Assembly (NCBI GenBank): GCA_017540385.1
Contig: JAFYBD010000135.1
Coordinates: forward strand, 1 to 25,057
Reading direction: 5' to 3'
From: Lentisphaeria bacterium
GTDB taxonomy: Bacteria > Verrucomicrobiota > Lentisphaeria > Victivallales > UBA1829
Length of the DNA: 25,057 nucleotides
The notes under the pieces: generated by a model
What the model saw: only the letters and a program-made list of their open reading frames with translations
Database searches by the model: none
Told to the model about the DNA's origin: nothing
Program-made: the position numbers and the translations under genes
In this document: positions 1 through 8,607 of the stretch, in pieces
How the letters are laid out: each line of letters opens with the position of its first letter
Position numbering within the stretch: the stretch's first letter is position 1

Positions 1-120
1 CCCGAGGGCGGCGACGCCGGCGGCCGCCTGATCGCTTCCGGCACGCCCGAGGAGATCGCCGCCTGCAGGAAGTCCTACACAGGCCAGTTCCTCAAACCCC
101 TGCTGAACAACCTGCTCTGA
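1..120 (+). CDS. uvrA: UvrA excinuclease subunit A, C-terminal fragment
   Basis: Only the last 39 codons and the TGA stop are in the window; the gene begins upstream. The fragment opens with PEGGDAGGRLIASGTPEEIA and ends with a YTGQFLKPLL stretch. This is the hallmark end of the second ATPase domain of UvrA, which normally reads G-PEGG-x-GG and SYTG-x-FLKPLL. UvrA is the damage-recognition ATPase of nucleotide excision repair, acting in the cytoplasm with UvrB and UvrC. The usual extension after the LKPLL motif is very short here, giving a compact C-terminus. Identification rests on these two motifs and is strong despite the short length. Confidence 0.93.
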   Translation, partial: PEGGDAGGRLIASGTPEEIAACRKSYTGQFLKPLLNNLL

Positions 121-198
121 GGCGGCAATCTGTCCTGAAACATGTAATCCGCGGATCAGCCCGACAATAAAACGGTCCCGTGTTTTGGTGTAGCCGGA

Positions 199-231
199 CA
201 CTGCCGCAGTGGAGGGTATGCCACCCTTTTT
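199..231 (+). terminator. Possible intrinsic terminator after uvrA
   Basis: Two adjacent short hairpins lie between uvrA and the next promoter: CACTG-CCG-CAGTG at 199-211, then AGGGT-ATGCC-ACCCT at 213-227. The second runs directly into five T residues at 227-231. The second stem is only five pairs, so termination efficiency is uncertain. Confidence 0.4.
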
Positions 232-244
232 GTATCTCCGGGGG

Positions 245-272
245 TTGTATTTCCTCTGAAATCTGCTATAGT
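245..272 (+). promoter_or_regulatory. Sigma-70-type promoter for the MBL hydrolase/kinase pair
   Basis: A -35 like TTGTAT (245-250), a 16-bp spacer and a -10 TATAGT (267-272) sit in a locally AT-rich stretch just downstream of the possible uvrA terminator. Transcription would start near 279, leaving about 42 nt before the ATG at 321. This placement argues against translation starting at the upstream in-frame GTG at 180. Confidence 0.55.
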
Positions 273-320
273 AATTTTAGAATTTGTTACGGCAACCCCC
301 GAACCCCCGGTTTTTCCCTC

Positions 321-1130
321 ATGATCGCGCAAACCTCCGGACATCACCACGCATTCGGCTGCACCATTCTCGGCAGCGGCAGCAAGGGCAACGCCTCGGT
401 CATTCACGGCCCGGACGGCAACCTGCTCCTCGACGCCGGGTTCTCCGCGAAGGAGCTGATCGGCCGCATGGAACGCGTCCACGTCGACCCGTGTTCCATC
501 CGCGCGATCCTCATCACGCACGACCACTCCGACCACACCGGCGGCTGCCGCGTGGTCGCGAACCGGCTCGGCGTGCCGGTCTGCTTCATCCCGGAGACCG
601 TCTCCGAGCTCGCGCGTCACCCGAACCGGATGCCGGGTGCGAAGATCATCATCACGCCCGGCTCCCCGCTCGAACTCTGCGGCATTCACATCGAACCGTT
701 CACGGTCTCCCACGACACCCCGGCCATCGCGTTCACGTTCTCGGTCGGCGACTGCAAGCTCGGATTCGCCACAGACCTCGGGTTCGTCTCCAACCTCGTG
801 AAATCGAAGCTCTCCGGCTGTTCCATGCTGGTCCTGGAGACCAATTACGATCCCGCGAAACTCCGCGCATCCGCCCGCCCGATCACGCTCAAACGCCGTA
901 TCGCCGGACGTCAGGGCCACCTCGGCAATCCAGACGCGATGGAGGCGCTCGCCGACCTGCTCTCCCCGAATACGCGGCACCTCGTTTTCGCGCACCTGAG
1001 CCAGGAGTGCAACGACCCGGAGATCGTCGCCTCGCTCGCCACCGCCCGCCTCGCCGAACTCGACCGCCCGGACGTCTCGTTCGAGATCGCCTCGCAGTTC
1101 GAACCGCTTGAAACCGTCTGGCTGGAGTGA
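321..1130 (+). CDS. MBL-fold metallo-hydrolase, YycJ/WalJ-like
   Basis: A 269-residue protein of the metallo-beta-lactamase superfamily. The metal-binding motif HDHSDH is at about residues 67-72, preceded by LGSGSKGNA and LLLDAGFS, a combination typical of the YycJ (WalJ) subgroup. Members of that subgroup are thought to act as nucleases or phosphodiesterases linked to DNA repair or cell-wall signalling. A second metal-ligand region follows (FTVSHDTPA, then FATDLG), and a HLSQECNDP segment lies near the C-terminus. Length is normal for the family. I chose the ATG at 321 because a promoter ends at 272, although no clear Shine-Dalgarno precedes it. The next gene starts 8 bp after the stop, so the two are probably co-transcribed. 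The precise substrate cannot be told from sequence. Confidence 0.85.
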   Translation: MIAQTSGHHHAFGCTILGSGSKGNASVIHGPDGNLLLDAGFSAKELIGRMERVHVDPCSIRAILITHDHSDHTGGCRVVANRLGVPVCFIPETVSELARHPNRMPGAKIIITPGSPLELCGIHIEPFTVSHDTPAIAFTFSVGDCKLGFATDLGFVSNLVKSKLSGCSMLVLETNYDPAKLRASARPITLKRRIAGRQGHLGNPDAMEALADLLSPNTRHLVFAHLSQECNDPEIVASLATARLAELDRPDVSFEIASQFEPLETVWLE

Positions 1131-1138
1131 ATTTCGTC

Positions 1139-2995
1139 ATGGCCGCCTCGGGAAATCGCAAGATCAAGATCGCCTGTCCCGGTTGCGGACAGAAGCTCGA
1201 CGTGACCGAGTTGCCGCCTTTTTCCCGCGTCGCCTGCCCCTCCTGCGGACTCTCCCTCATCGTCCCGAAGTGGTTCAACAACTATCTGCTGGAGGAACCC
1301 GAGGGCAAGGGCGGCATGGCCACCGTGTACCGCGCGCTCGACGTGGCGCTCGACCGCGAGGTCGCCATCAAGATATTCCGCCCGGACCTCGCGGAGCGCG
1401 GCGTTTCCCCCGATCTCTTCCTGCACGAGGCCCGGATCGCCGCCACCGTGAACCATCCCTCGGTCGTGCCGATCTATTCCTGCGGCGAATGGGACGGCGC
1501 GACCTACATCGTGATGCAGTACATGGGCGGCGGCACGCTCGAACGCCGCCTGAAGGATGCGAACGGCCGGCTCCCGATCATGGAGACGTGCCGCTGGATT
1601 CGCGACGTCAGCGACGGTCTCGATTGTGCCCGCGAGAATCGCGTGGTGCATCACGACGTGAAGCCCGCGAATATGCTCCTCGACCTCGAGTCGAACGTGA
1701 AGATTTCCGATTTCGGTCTCTCCCAGGTCATTTCCGGCAGCGCCTCCACGGCGTTCACCGACAACTCCACCATGTGGCTCAGCCCCCAGTACGTGAGCCC
1801 GGAGAAAGTCCTCACCGGAGTCGAGGGGCCCGAGGGCGACGTCTACAGCCTCGGCGCGTCGTTCTACCACCTCCTGACCGGCACGCTGCCGTTCCGCGAC
1901 GACGACGTGAAACGGCTTGTCCGCATGCGCGCGGAGTCCGACCCGGTCCCGCCTGACCGGCTCCGCCCCGAACTCATCCCGGCGATCTCCTCGCTCGTGA
2001 TGGACATGATGAACCGCGACCCCCGCGAACGTCCTCCGTACAGCCAGATTTCCTCCCGCATCAACGATGCGCTGCGTTCCATCATGCGTCTCGCCGCCGC
2101 TCCGAAATCAGCTCCGGCGGACAAACCCCGCAAAGTCCTGCGCGTCTCCTCCGCGCACGCCGGACGCGGCCCCCGTTTCCTCCGTTCCTCGCGGCTTCCG
2201 CTCCTGCTGATCCTGTTCTTCCTGATGAGCTCCTTCTGCGCGCTCGTCTTCCTCCCCCGTTTCGTGGAACTCCGCAGGATTCTGGACGCCGCACCCTCGC
2301 TCTCGATCCTCTACGGCGACCTCCCGCCGGAAAACTTCCCGTTCCTCACCGAGTCGTTCTACGCGGAACCCGTCTTCGACGCCGGTCTGGCCTTTTCCGA
2401 CTTCAATCTCCCGCTCGACGCCCGCTATGCCGCAGCCTGGACCTCCGCCCTCTACCAGTTCCTGGACGCGGTTCCCTCGGCCGTATCCTCGTCCGCCGAC
2501 ATGAGCGACCATCTGCGTTCCGCCGCGTCCCTCGCCGGAGTCCCGCCCCCGGCCGCGTCCGCCTACTGCCTCTCGGTCCTTTCCCGGCGCGACCCGAATC
2601 CGCCGCACGTCTATTTCTCCGCCGAGGAGATCGCCCGCGTCCATCTCGGTCGACTCGTCCGCGCGCTCTACGACCTCGATCCCGCTTCGCTTGAACCTGG
2701 TCCCATCCCGGACTCCGTCCTCCGCGAATTCGCCGCGCTCCGCGACTCCTTCCGCGCGCTCCCGGCCGGGTCGTGGCTTCGGACGCTCTTCGAATCCCGT
2801 CTCACGGACTGGGAATCCGCCCTCTCCGGTTCGCCTGGCTCCGCCCCCGAACTCGAGCCCGTTTTCCGCCGCCTCTTTGAACCGGCGGAACGCCGCCCCT
2901 CGTCCGACCGCCCCTCAGCCCTCTCCGATCCGTCCGTTACAGTCCAGGATGCCCCGTTCGGCGTCGTCTCCCGCGCGACCCCGTCCGGCGAATGA
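1139..2995 (+). CDS. Membrane-anchored Ser/Thr protein kinase with N-terminal zinc ribbon
   Basis: A 618-residue protein. Residues 13-36 carry two Cys pairs (CPGC and CPSC), a likely zinc ribbon. A Hanks-type kinase domain follows: glycine loop EGKGGMATVY near 55-64, VAIK lysine at 78, catalytic VVHHDVKPAN near 169-178 with Asp173, DFG at 191-193, and a YVSPE motif in the activation segment. The catalytic triad is HHD rather than the usual HRD, so activation-loop control may differ. One transmembrane helix (LPLLLILFFLMSSFCALVFL, about 352-371) separates the cytoplasmic kinase from an extracytoplasmic region of about 245 residues that I do not recognise; its end is rich in Pro and Ser. A GTG at 1127 is in frame, but GGAG at 1124-1127 is placed 11 nt from the ATG at 1139, so the ATG is preferred. 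Substrates are unknown. Confidence 0.87.
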   Translation: MAASGNRKIKIACPGCGQKLDVTELPPFSRVACPSCGLSLIVPKWFNNYLLEEPEGKGGMATVYRALDVALDREVAIKIFRPDLAERGVSPDLFLHEARIAATVNHPSVVPIYSCGEWDGATYIVMQYMGGGTLERRLKDANGRLPIMETCRWIRDVSDGLDCARENRVVHHDVKPANMLLDLESNVKISDFGLSQVISGSASTAFTDNSTMWLSPQYVSPEKVLTGVEGPEGDVYSLGASFYHLLTGTLPFRDDDVKRLVRMRAESDPVPPDRLRPELIPAISSLVMDMMNRDPRERPPYSQISSRINDALRSIMRLAAAPKSAPADKPRKVLRVSSAHAGRGPRFLRSSRLPLLLILFFLMSSFCALVFLPRFVELRRILDAAPSLSILYGDLPPENFPFLTESFYAEPVFDAGLAFSDFNLPLDARYAAAWTSALYQFLDAVPSAVSSSADMSDHLRSAASLAGVPPPAASAYCLSVLSRRDPNPPHVYFSAEEIARVHLGRLVRALYDLDPASLEPGPIPDSVLREFAALRDSFRALPAGSWLRTLFESRLTDWESALSGSPGSAPELEPVFRRLFEPAERRPSSDRPSALSDPSVTVQDAPFGVVSRATPSGE

Positions 2996-3026
2996 CCCGT
3001 CGCCGTCCCTTTTTCCACCGTCCCGG

Positions 3027-3055
3027 TTGCAATCCCCCCGTTTTCATGCTATATT
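3027..3055 (+). promoter_or_regulatory. Promoter of rsmB
   Basis: TTGCAA (3027-3032), a 17-bp spacer and TATATT (3050-3055) continuing as TATATTATT. The start site should fall near 3062, giving a leader of about 70 nt before the TTG start at 3131. The -10 region is one of four near-identical boxes in this window. Confidence 0.7.
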
Positions 3056-3130
3056 ATTGAATTCGCATCCGCGCCGTTTCCCGTTCGCGGCAACGCGTTT
3101 TCACCCAGAAACCGACAGAAAGGCAATCCG

Positions 3131-4384
3131 TTGAAGACCTCGCGCATTTCCGAGGGCGTCCTCGAACACGCTCTCTCCGCCCTCACCGCATGGGAAAATG
3201 ACGGCGTCTCCCTCGACGACTGCCTTGATGACCTCCGTTCCGGCGATTTCCCGGCGAAGGCCGCCGTCGCCTCGCTCCTCTTCGAATACTTCCGCCACAA
3301 GCATTTCCTCGATTCCCTCCTCATCAAACACGCACGGAGGGGCAAGGTCAACCAGCAGATGCGCCTCCTGGTCTCCCTCGCGGCCGCCCAGGTCTTCTTC
3401 CAGACCGGACTCCCCTGGCAGTCCGCCGTGAACATCGCCGTCGACACCGCCAAGAAACTGCGCGGTCCCGGCGGCGGAGCGTTCGTGAACGCCATCCTTC
3501 GTTCGTATGTCCGCGACGACTCCATCGACAGGACCAGAATCCCCGCCGACTGCCCGCCGCTCCTGCGCGAACGCTGGACGAAGGCCTACGGCGCGGAACA
3601 GGCCGCGGCCATTCTCGGTCAGTTCGCCTCGAATCCCCCGATCTCCGTCCGGCTTCGTCCCGGCGTCGATGCTTCCCTGCTGGCACCGTACGATCCGACT
3701 CCGTTCGAACCCGACTTCGACGTCGGAGACTTCCGGTTCTTCACGCTGAAGAACACCGCCGGGCTCTTCTCCGATCCCCTCGTGTTGGACGGCTCCATCT
3801 ACGTGCAGGACCCGGCGACCTCGATGGGCCTCGACCTTCTTGATTTCAAGCCCTCCGGCGCGCTCCTCGACCTCTGCGCCGCCCCCGGCGGGAAGACCAT
3901 CATGCTCTCCGAGCTCGCCGCGCCCCGCGCATCCATCACGGCGGCGGATCGTTCCAGAAACCGCGTTTCCACGCTGAATGTCAATCTCCGCCGCGCCGGA
4001 GTGAAGGCGAAAACGCTTGTCGCAGACGCCCGCGAACTCCCGCTCCCGCCGCAGTCGTTCGATTTCATCCTCGCGGACGTCCCCTGCTCGAATACCGGCG
4101 TGATCCGCCGTCGTCCCGACGTCCCGTGGCGGTTCTCCAAAACTCGCCTTTCCGAGCTCGCGGTCCTGCAGCACGCGATCCTGAAGAGCGCTGTTGCGCT
4201 GCTCCGTCCCGGAGGCGTCCTGCTCTACTCCACCTGCAGCCTCGAGCCGGAGGAGAATCTCGGGCGCGTGCAGCTTCTTCTTTCGGAATACCCCGCGCTC
4301 TCCCTCGTGCGCGAACGCACCCTCTTCCCCTCCGCTGTGCACGATGGCGCGTTTTCCGCGGTCATCCGCCTTGCGTCGGATTGA
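3131..4384 (+). CDS. rsmB: 16S rRNA m5C methyltransferase RsmB (NusB-like domain plus SUN-family methyltransferase)
   Basis: A 417-residue protein. The N-terminal 140 residues look like the NusB-type RNA-binding fold (LLINKH-like region, QVFFQTGLPWQSAVNIAV, FVNAILR). The rest is the SAM-dependent methyltransferase: VQDPATSMG, SAM loop DLCAAPGGKT at about 247-256, DVPCSNTGVIRRRPD with Cys319, and YSTCSLEPEEN with the second catalytic Cys369. RsmB methylates C967 of 16S rRNA in Escherichia coli. DVPCSNTG replaces the more common DAPCSGTG, but both cysteines are kept. The start is TTG at 3131, with AGAAAGG just upstream and no in-frame ATG before the conserved sequence. The length is slightly short but complete. 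It is separated from the kinase by its own promoter. Confidence 0.92.
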   Translation: MKTSRISEGVLEHALSALTAWENDGVSLDDCLDDLRSGDFPAKAAVASLLFEYFRHKHFLDSLLIKHARRGKVNQQMRLLVSLAAAQVFFQTGLPWQSAVNIAVDTAKKLRGPGGGAFVNAILRSYVRDDSIDRTRIPADCPPLLRERWTKAYGAEQAAAILGQFASNPPISVRLRPGVDASLLAPYDPTPFEPDFDVGDFRFFTLKNTAGLFSDPLVLDGSIYVQDPATSMGLDLLDFKPSGALLDLCAAPGGKTIMLSELAAPRASITAADRSRNRVSTLNVNLRRAGVKAKTLVADARELPLPPQSFDFILADVPCSNTGVIRRRPDVPWRFSKTRLSELAVLQHAILKSAVALLRPGGVLLYSTCSLEPEENLGRVQLLLSEYPALSLVRERTLFPSAVHDGAFSAVIRLASD

Positions 4385-4397
4385 TGCACCTCGTTTT

Positions 4398-4419
4398 CGC
4401 CTCGTTTCGGCGTTTTTTT
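4398..4419 (+). terminator. Weak intrinsic terminator after rsmB
   Basis: A four-pair stem (CGCC at 4398-4401, GGCG at 4409-4412) with a 7-nt loop leads directly into seven T residues (4413-4419), 14 bp after the rsmB stop. The stem is short, so this is a candidate only. Confidence 0.4.
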
Positions 4420-4579
4420 GACGTTGTCCGGGTGATTCGTGGAACTTTTCCCGGATCCCGGTGTCTATAGCGGACAGTTGGAGTCTCCCGGTTGCGAAAC
4501 GACCGGTTTCCCGCGGACTCCGGCCCCGCACGATACAGCATTTCATTCACCACCGACTTTTTCGAGGAGATTTTCTGGT

Positions 4580-5602
4580 ATGAGACAGGAAGAACTTCAG
4601 GAACTGCAGAGCAGGATTTCGGATGCTTCGGCATTCGTCCGCCCCCTCCGCACCGAGATCGGACGCATCGTCGCCGGTCAGGAACAGCTCGTCGACCGCG
4701 TGCTGCTCTCGCTCATCGCGAACGGCCATCTGCTGCTCGAGGGCGTCCCCGGACTGGCCAAGACCCTGCTCGTCAAGACCGTAGCGCAGGCCATGGACGG
4801 CGCGTTCTCGCGCATCCAGTTCACCCCGGACCTTCTCCCCTCCGACGTCGTCGGCACCACCATCTACAATCAGAACGACCACACGTTCTCCGTCAAGAAG
4901 GGCCCCGTCTTCGCGAACCTCGTGCTCGCCGACGAAATCAACCGCGCCCCCTCGAAAGTCCAGAGCGCCCTGCTCGAGTGCATGCAGGAACGCCAGGCCA
5001 CCATTTCCGGCGAGACCATCCCCATGCCCTCGCCGTTCCTCGTTCTCGCCACGCAGAACCCGATCGAACAGGAAGGCACCTATCCGCTTCCCGAGGCTCA
5101 GGTCGACCGTTTCATGTTCAAGCTGAAAGTCGATTATCCCACGCGCGAGGCTGAGCGCTCCGTCATCGACCGCATGGCACACCCGGAAACGAACCTCTCC
5201 GCCATGGCCGTCGCGAAGCTCTCCGACATCGAGAACGCGCGCAACTGGGTCGACAAAGTCTACATGGACGAGAAGATTCTCGAATACATCCTCGACATCG
5301 TGATCGCCACGCGTCCGAAACGCCACGCCGAGCTCTCCGGCCGCCAGAACGGCGTCAAGCTGGGCGACCTGGCCGAGCTCATCCAGTTCGGCGCGTCTCC
5401 CCGTGCAGGCATCGCGCTCGCGCTCGCCGCCAAGGGCGCCGCCTTCCTCGAGGGCAGGGCGTACGTGATCCCGCAGGACGTGAAGAACCTCGCGCCAGAC
5501 GTGCTGCGCCACCGCCTGATCCTGAGCTACGAGGCCGAAGCCGAAGGGCTCGACGCCGACAGCGTCATCGAACGCATCCTCAACGAACTCCGCACGCCGT
5601 AA
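4580..5602 (+). CDS. MoxR-family AAA+ ATPase
   Basis: A 340-residue protein with every hallmark of MoxR ATPases: Walker A GVPGLAKT at 55-62, the FTPDLLPSDVVG segment, Walker B LVLADEINRAP with Asp118-Glu119, sensor 1 LATQNPIEQEGTYPLPEAQ near 157-175, and DRFMF with the arginine finger. MoxR proteins act as cytoplasmic chaperones that activate or insert cofactors into partner complexes and are encoded beside VWA-domain proteins, exactly as here. The ATG at 4580 has GAGGAGA nine nt upstream; the longer open frame from 4439 has no ribosome site and its extra part is not conserved-looking. It is the first gene of a four-gene operon with the DUF58, DUF4381-like and VWA genes. Confidence 0.92.
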   Translation: MRQEELQELQSRISDASAFVRPLRTEIGRIVAGQEQLVDRVLLSLIANGHLLLEGVPGLAKTLLVKTVAQAMDGAFSRIQFTPDLLPSDVVGTTIYNQNDHTFSVKKGPVFANLVLADEINRAPSKVQSALLECMQERQATISGETIPMPSPFLVLATQNPIEQEGTYPLPEAQVDRFMFKLKVDYPTREAERSVIDRMAHPETNLSAMAVAKLSDIENARNWVDKVYMDEKILEYILDIVIATRPKRHAELSGRQNGVKLGDLAELIQFGASPRAGIALALAAKGAAFLEGRAYVIPQDVKNLAPDVLRHRLILSYEAEAEGLDADSVIERILNELRTP

Positions 5603-5660
5603 ACGCCCCTCGTTATGAGGTTCCCGCCTGTTCGCTTACGTTTGAACGAGGTACCGATCC

Positions 5661-6545
5661 ATGCTCACAAGAGACCTGCTTGCCAGAGTCAGGAAAATTG
5701 AAATCAAGACCCGCAAAGTCGTCGAGGAGATGACCGGCGGAGCCTACCGCAGCGTCTACCGCGGCCGCGGAATCGAGTTCAGCGAGGTCCGCACGTACAC
5801 CGAGGGCGACGACGTCCGCGACATCGACTGGAACGTCACGGCGCGCACCGGCGTCGCGCACATCAAGAAATACGTCGAGGAACGCGAGCTCACCGTCATC
5901 ATCGCCGTCGACATCTCCGCCTCCACGCTTTTCGGGTCCTCCGAGGACGACAAACGTGCCAAAATGGCCGAGACCGCCGCCCTGCTCGCGTTCAGCGCCA
6001 TCCGCAACAACGACAAGGTCGGCCTGCTGCTCTTCTCCGACCGGATCGAATCCTACATCCCGCCCCGCTCCGGCAGGGCCCACGTGATGCGCGTGATCCG
6101 CGACCTCGTGGCCACCCGGCCGCGCGGACGCGGCACCGACATCGCCGCTGCGCTCGAATCCCTCAGCCGGACCCTGAAGAAAAAATCCGTGATCTTCCTC
6201 ATCAGCGACTTCATGGATCAGGGCGATTTCTGGAAACCGCTCCGCATCCTGAACCGCAGGCACGACCTCGCCGCCATCCGCGTGGTCGACAACCTCGAAA
6301 ACGCCCTCCCGTCCGCCGCTGCGCTGGAACTGGAGGACGCCGAGACCGGTGCATCCTTCTCGTTCCCCGGCAGCCGTCTCGCCGCGACGCGTTACGCCGC
6401 CGCCCAGGAACTCTTCGACAAGCAGCTCGCCGAAAACTGCCGTCACGCCAAGGTCGACCTCATCGAACTTCCCTGCGCCGGCGAAATCGTCAAACCCCTC
6501 ATGGGCTTCTTCCAGGCCAGAGGCAAACGCAAATCCAGAGGTTGA
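5661..6545 (+). CDS. DUF58 domain protein (VWA-like)
   Basis: A 294-residue protein. The N-terminus has the DUF58 signature: YRSVYRGRGIEFSEVRTY, then EGDDVRDIDWNVTART near residues 48-63. It is followed by a von Willebrand A-like fold with DISAS at 84-88 (a MIDAS-type DxSxS) and VIFLISDFMD further on. DUF58 proteins accompany MoxR and are thought to be its partners; the biochemical role is not defined. GAGG at 5648-5651 supports the ATG at 5661. The 58-bp gap after moxR contains the short inverted repeat CCTC-GTTAT-GAGG but no promoter that I can support, so co-transcription with moxR is likely. No transmembrane segment is evident, so it is probably cytoplasmic. Confidence 0.9.
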   Translation: MLTRDLLARVRKIEIKTRKVVEEMTGGAYRSVYRGRGIEFSEVRTYTEGDDVRDIDWNVTARTGVAHIKKYVEERELTVIIAVDISASTLFGSSEDDKRAKMAETAALLAFSAIRNNDKVGLLLFSDRIESYIPPRSGRAHVMRVIRDLVATRPRGRGTDIAAALESLSRTLKKKSVIFLISDFMDQGDFWKPLRILNRRHDLAAIRVVDNLENALPSAAALELEDAETGASFSFPGSRLAATRYAAAQELFDKQLAENCRHAKVDLIELPCAGEIVKPLMGFFQARGKRKSRG

Positions 6546-6550
6546 CGCGC

Positions 6551-7576
6551 ATGATCCCCAAACGTCTCATAGAAAGGACCTGGTTCCGCAGGCTCCCCCT
6601 GATCCTCGGCGGGATCCTGCTCCTCCTGATCGCGTTCGGCGTGGCCGTCGCCGTCCGCTGGCACATGGCCGCCGAAGACGCGGAGGACCCCGTCCTCATC
6701 GCCGAACCCGTTTATGTTCAGGACGGTTCCCCGGATGCCGAACCCGCCATCGGGACGCATTTCGCCGCCGTTCTGAAATACCGCCTGCCCTGGTCCGATT
6801 CCTTCAAAGTCGCGGCCGCGGAACCCGGCAAGAACCTCCAGCTGACCGCCGACCCCGTGATCCGCAGGACCGGCGTGCGCTGGGGCTATTTCGACTGGAC
6901 CCTCATGGTTCCGCTTCAGGCCTACCGCAGCGGCGAATCCGGCGGCGGCTCCGTCTTTGCCGAATTTTTCGCTGGAAAAAGCATTGAGACCCCGCTCCCC
7001 GAACTCAAGATTGCCGACGTCGCTCTGCCGCTCGACGATACCGGAGCCGATCTTTCCCTCGCGCCCAGGATCGACGTGAATGACCGCCGGGTGTCCATCC
7101 TGACTGCGGCGGTCATTGCGACCGTCGTCATCCTGATCGCCCTCGCCGTATGGGCGCTCCTCTCGCGCAAAAAACGCGAGGCTGCCAAACACGCCGTGCC
7201 CATCTGGGAACGCGCCATTGAGGCCATCCGTGCGCTCCGCGACCTCGTCGCGAACGGAAAGGCTTCCCCGGAACTCGCCGTCGCCGACCTCACGGACGTC
7301 GTCCGGCGTTACCTCGAGGCCAGATTCCAGCTTCGCGCCGAACGCCAGACCACTGCGGAATTCCTTGCCGATCTGGAGCGAAACGACTCTCTGCTGGAGG
7401 AAAAGGACCGCAAGTTCCTGCGTTCGTTCCTGGCTTCCGCCGACATGGTCAAATTCGCGCGCCTCCCCGCCGATCCCGGACTCTTCGACAAGGCGTCCGT
7501 GAAGGCCGAGGAGCTCATTTCCGGCACCATCCCGGACGAATCCGCGCTTTCTTCCAACTCCGGAGGCCGCAAATGA
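6551..7576 (+). CDS. DUF4381-like membrane protein of the MoxR/Bat operon
   Basis: A 341-residue protein with two predicted membrane helices, LILGGILLLLIAFGVAVAV near residues 17-35 and ILTAAVIATVVILIALAVWALL near 182-204. The region between them is probably extracytoplasmic and resembles the beta-rich ectodomain of BatD-like proteins. The cytoplasmic tail (about 215-341) contains a helical module with LTDVVRRYLEARFQL, TTAEFL and FLRSFLASADMVKFAR, which I associate with the DUF4381/BatD tail seen between DUF58 and VWA genes. GAGG at 6538-6541 lies nine nt before the ATG at 6551, so I prefer it to the in-frame TTG at 6542. It starts 5 bp after the DUF58 stop and overlaps the VWA gene by four bases. 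Family assignment is from motif and context, not from a search. Confidence 0.72.
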   Translation: MIPKRLIERTWFRRLPLILGGILLLLIAFGVAVAVRWHMAAEDAEDPVLIAEPVYVQDGSPDAEPAIGTHFAAVLKYRLPWSDSFKVAAAEPGKNLQLTADPVIRRTGVRWGYFDWTLMVPLQAYRSGESGGGSVFAEFFAGKSIETPLPELKIADVALPLDDTGADLSLAPRIDVNDRRVSILTAAVIATVVILIALAVWALLSRKKREAAKHAVPIWERAIEAIRALRDLVANGKASPELAVADLTDVVRRYLEARFQLRAERQTTAEFLADLERNDSLLEEKDRKFLRSFLASADMVKFARLPADPGLFDKASVKAEELISGTIPDESALSSNSGGRK

Positions 7577-8607
7577 AACTCGAATATCCCTGGCTGCTTC
7601 TCCTCTTCATCCCGTATGCCGCCATCCTCTTCATGGGCTGGACGTTGCGCGCGCCGTCCATCCGTGTCCCCGGCCTTGCCCCGTTCCGTCGTGCTGCGGG
7701 CGGTGCGCGCCGCGTGAACTGGCGGAAACTCATTCCGTTCGTGCTGTTTGCCATCGGCGGAGCCGCCATGATCGTCGCCGTCGCGCAGCCCCGCGAGGGC
7801 ATCGAGGAGATACGTTCGAAGGCCGACGGCATCGACATCATGATCGCAGTCGACCTCTCGCCCAGCATGTCCGCCATCGACGCGCCGTCCACCGTGTCCG
7901 ACGCGCAAGTCGCCACGCTGATCCAGCGGGGATCGCTGAAAAACCGCATCGACACCGCCAAGATCGAGATCGCCCGTTTCATCGAGGAACGCCCCAACGA
8001 CCGCATCGGGCTCATCGCGTTCGCCAGTCTTCCCTATGTGATGTGCCCGCCCACGCTCGACCATGCGTTCCTGCTGGCGAACCTCGAACGCCTCTCAGTC
8101 GGGCAGATCGGCGACGGCACAGGCATCGCTTCCCCGATCGCCAGCGCGGTCAAACGCCTGAAGGATTCCGAGGCGAAAAGCCGCATCCTGGTCCTCTTCA
8201 CCGACGGCTCGAACACCGTCAACGGCCAGATCACGCCACGCGACGCGGGCAAGCTCGCCGACACGTTCGACATCACCATCTACACCGTCGGCATCGGTTC
8301 CAGCCTCGCCAGGATCCCCGTCTCCACCCTTTTCGGCGGCGTCGGATTCCAGACCTACCCGAACGAGTTCGACGAGACGCTCCTGAAGGAACTCGCCGAC
8401 ATGACAGGCGGGCGTTACTACAGAGCCGCCGACGCAAAGGGCATGGCCCAGGCCATGAACGAGATCAACAAGCTCGAAAAGACCAGCGTGGAACAGCCCG
8501 TCGTCGTCAACTGGCGCGAACTCTATCCCTGGTTCTGCTGGCTTGCGCTCTGTTCCGTCCTGCTCGGCCTCTTCTTCCGCCAGACACTGTGTCTCCGTCT
8601 GCCGTGA
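7573..8607 (+). CDS. VWA-domain membrane protein, BatA-like
   Basis: A 344-residue protein. It has an N-terminal membrane helix (WLLLLFIPYAAILFMGW), a second helix (LIPFVLFAIGGAAMIVAVA), then a VWA domain with the MIDAS motif DLSPSMS starting at Asp94 and FTDGSN with Asp211. A last membrane helix (WFCWLALCSVLLGLFF) ends in RQTLCLRLP. This is the BatA topology (two N-terminal helices, periplasmic VWA domain, C-terminal helix), and BatA-type proteins usually end in a short basic RRT-x-LRRLP-like tail, so the tail is probably native. Its ATG overlaps the previous stop (ATGA). The last 11 codons and the stop are the first copy of a 48-bp tandem repeat. No batB follows. Confidence 0.88.
   Translation: MKLEYPWLLLLFIPYAAILFMGWTLRAPSIRVPGLAPFRRAAGGARRVNWRKLIPFVLFAIGGAAMIVAVAQPREGIEEIRSKADGIDIMIAVDLSPSMSAIDAPSTVSDAQVATLIQRGSLKNRIDTAKIEIARFIEERPNDRIGLIAFASLPYVMCPPTLDHAFLLANLERLSVGQIGDGTGIASPIASAVKRLKDSEAKSRILVLFTDGSNTVNGQITPRDAGKLADTFDITIYTVGIGSSLARIPVSTLFGGVGFQTYPNEFDETLLKELADMTGGRYYRAADAKGMAQAMNEINKLEKTSVEQPVVVNWRELYPWFCWLALCSVLLGLFFRQTLCLRLP

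Noticed and set aside
180..320. N-terminal extension of the MBL hydrolase from the GTG at 180
   Set aside because: It spans the possible terminator and the promoter; the conserved domain begins only after residue 10 of the ATG at 321.
4418..4471. Promoter for moxR (TTGACG at 4418 or TATAGC at 4466)
   Set aside because: TTGACG overlaps the terminator T run and has no acceptable -10 at 17 bp; TATAGC lacks a -35 partner. A promoter is likely in this gap, but I cannot place it.
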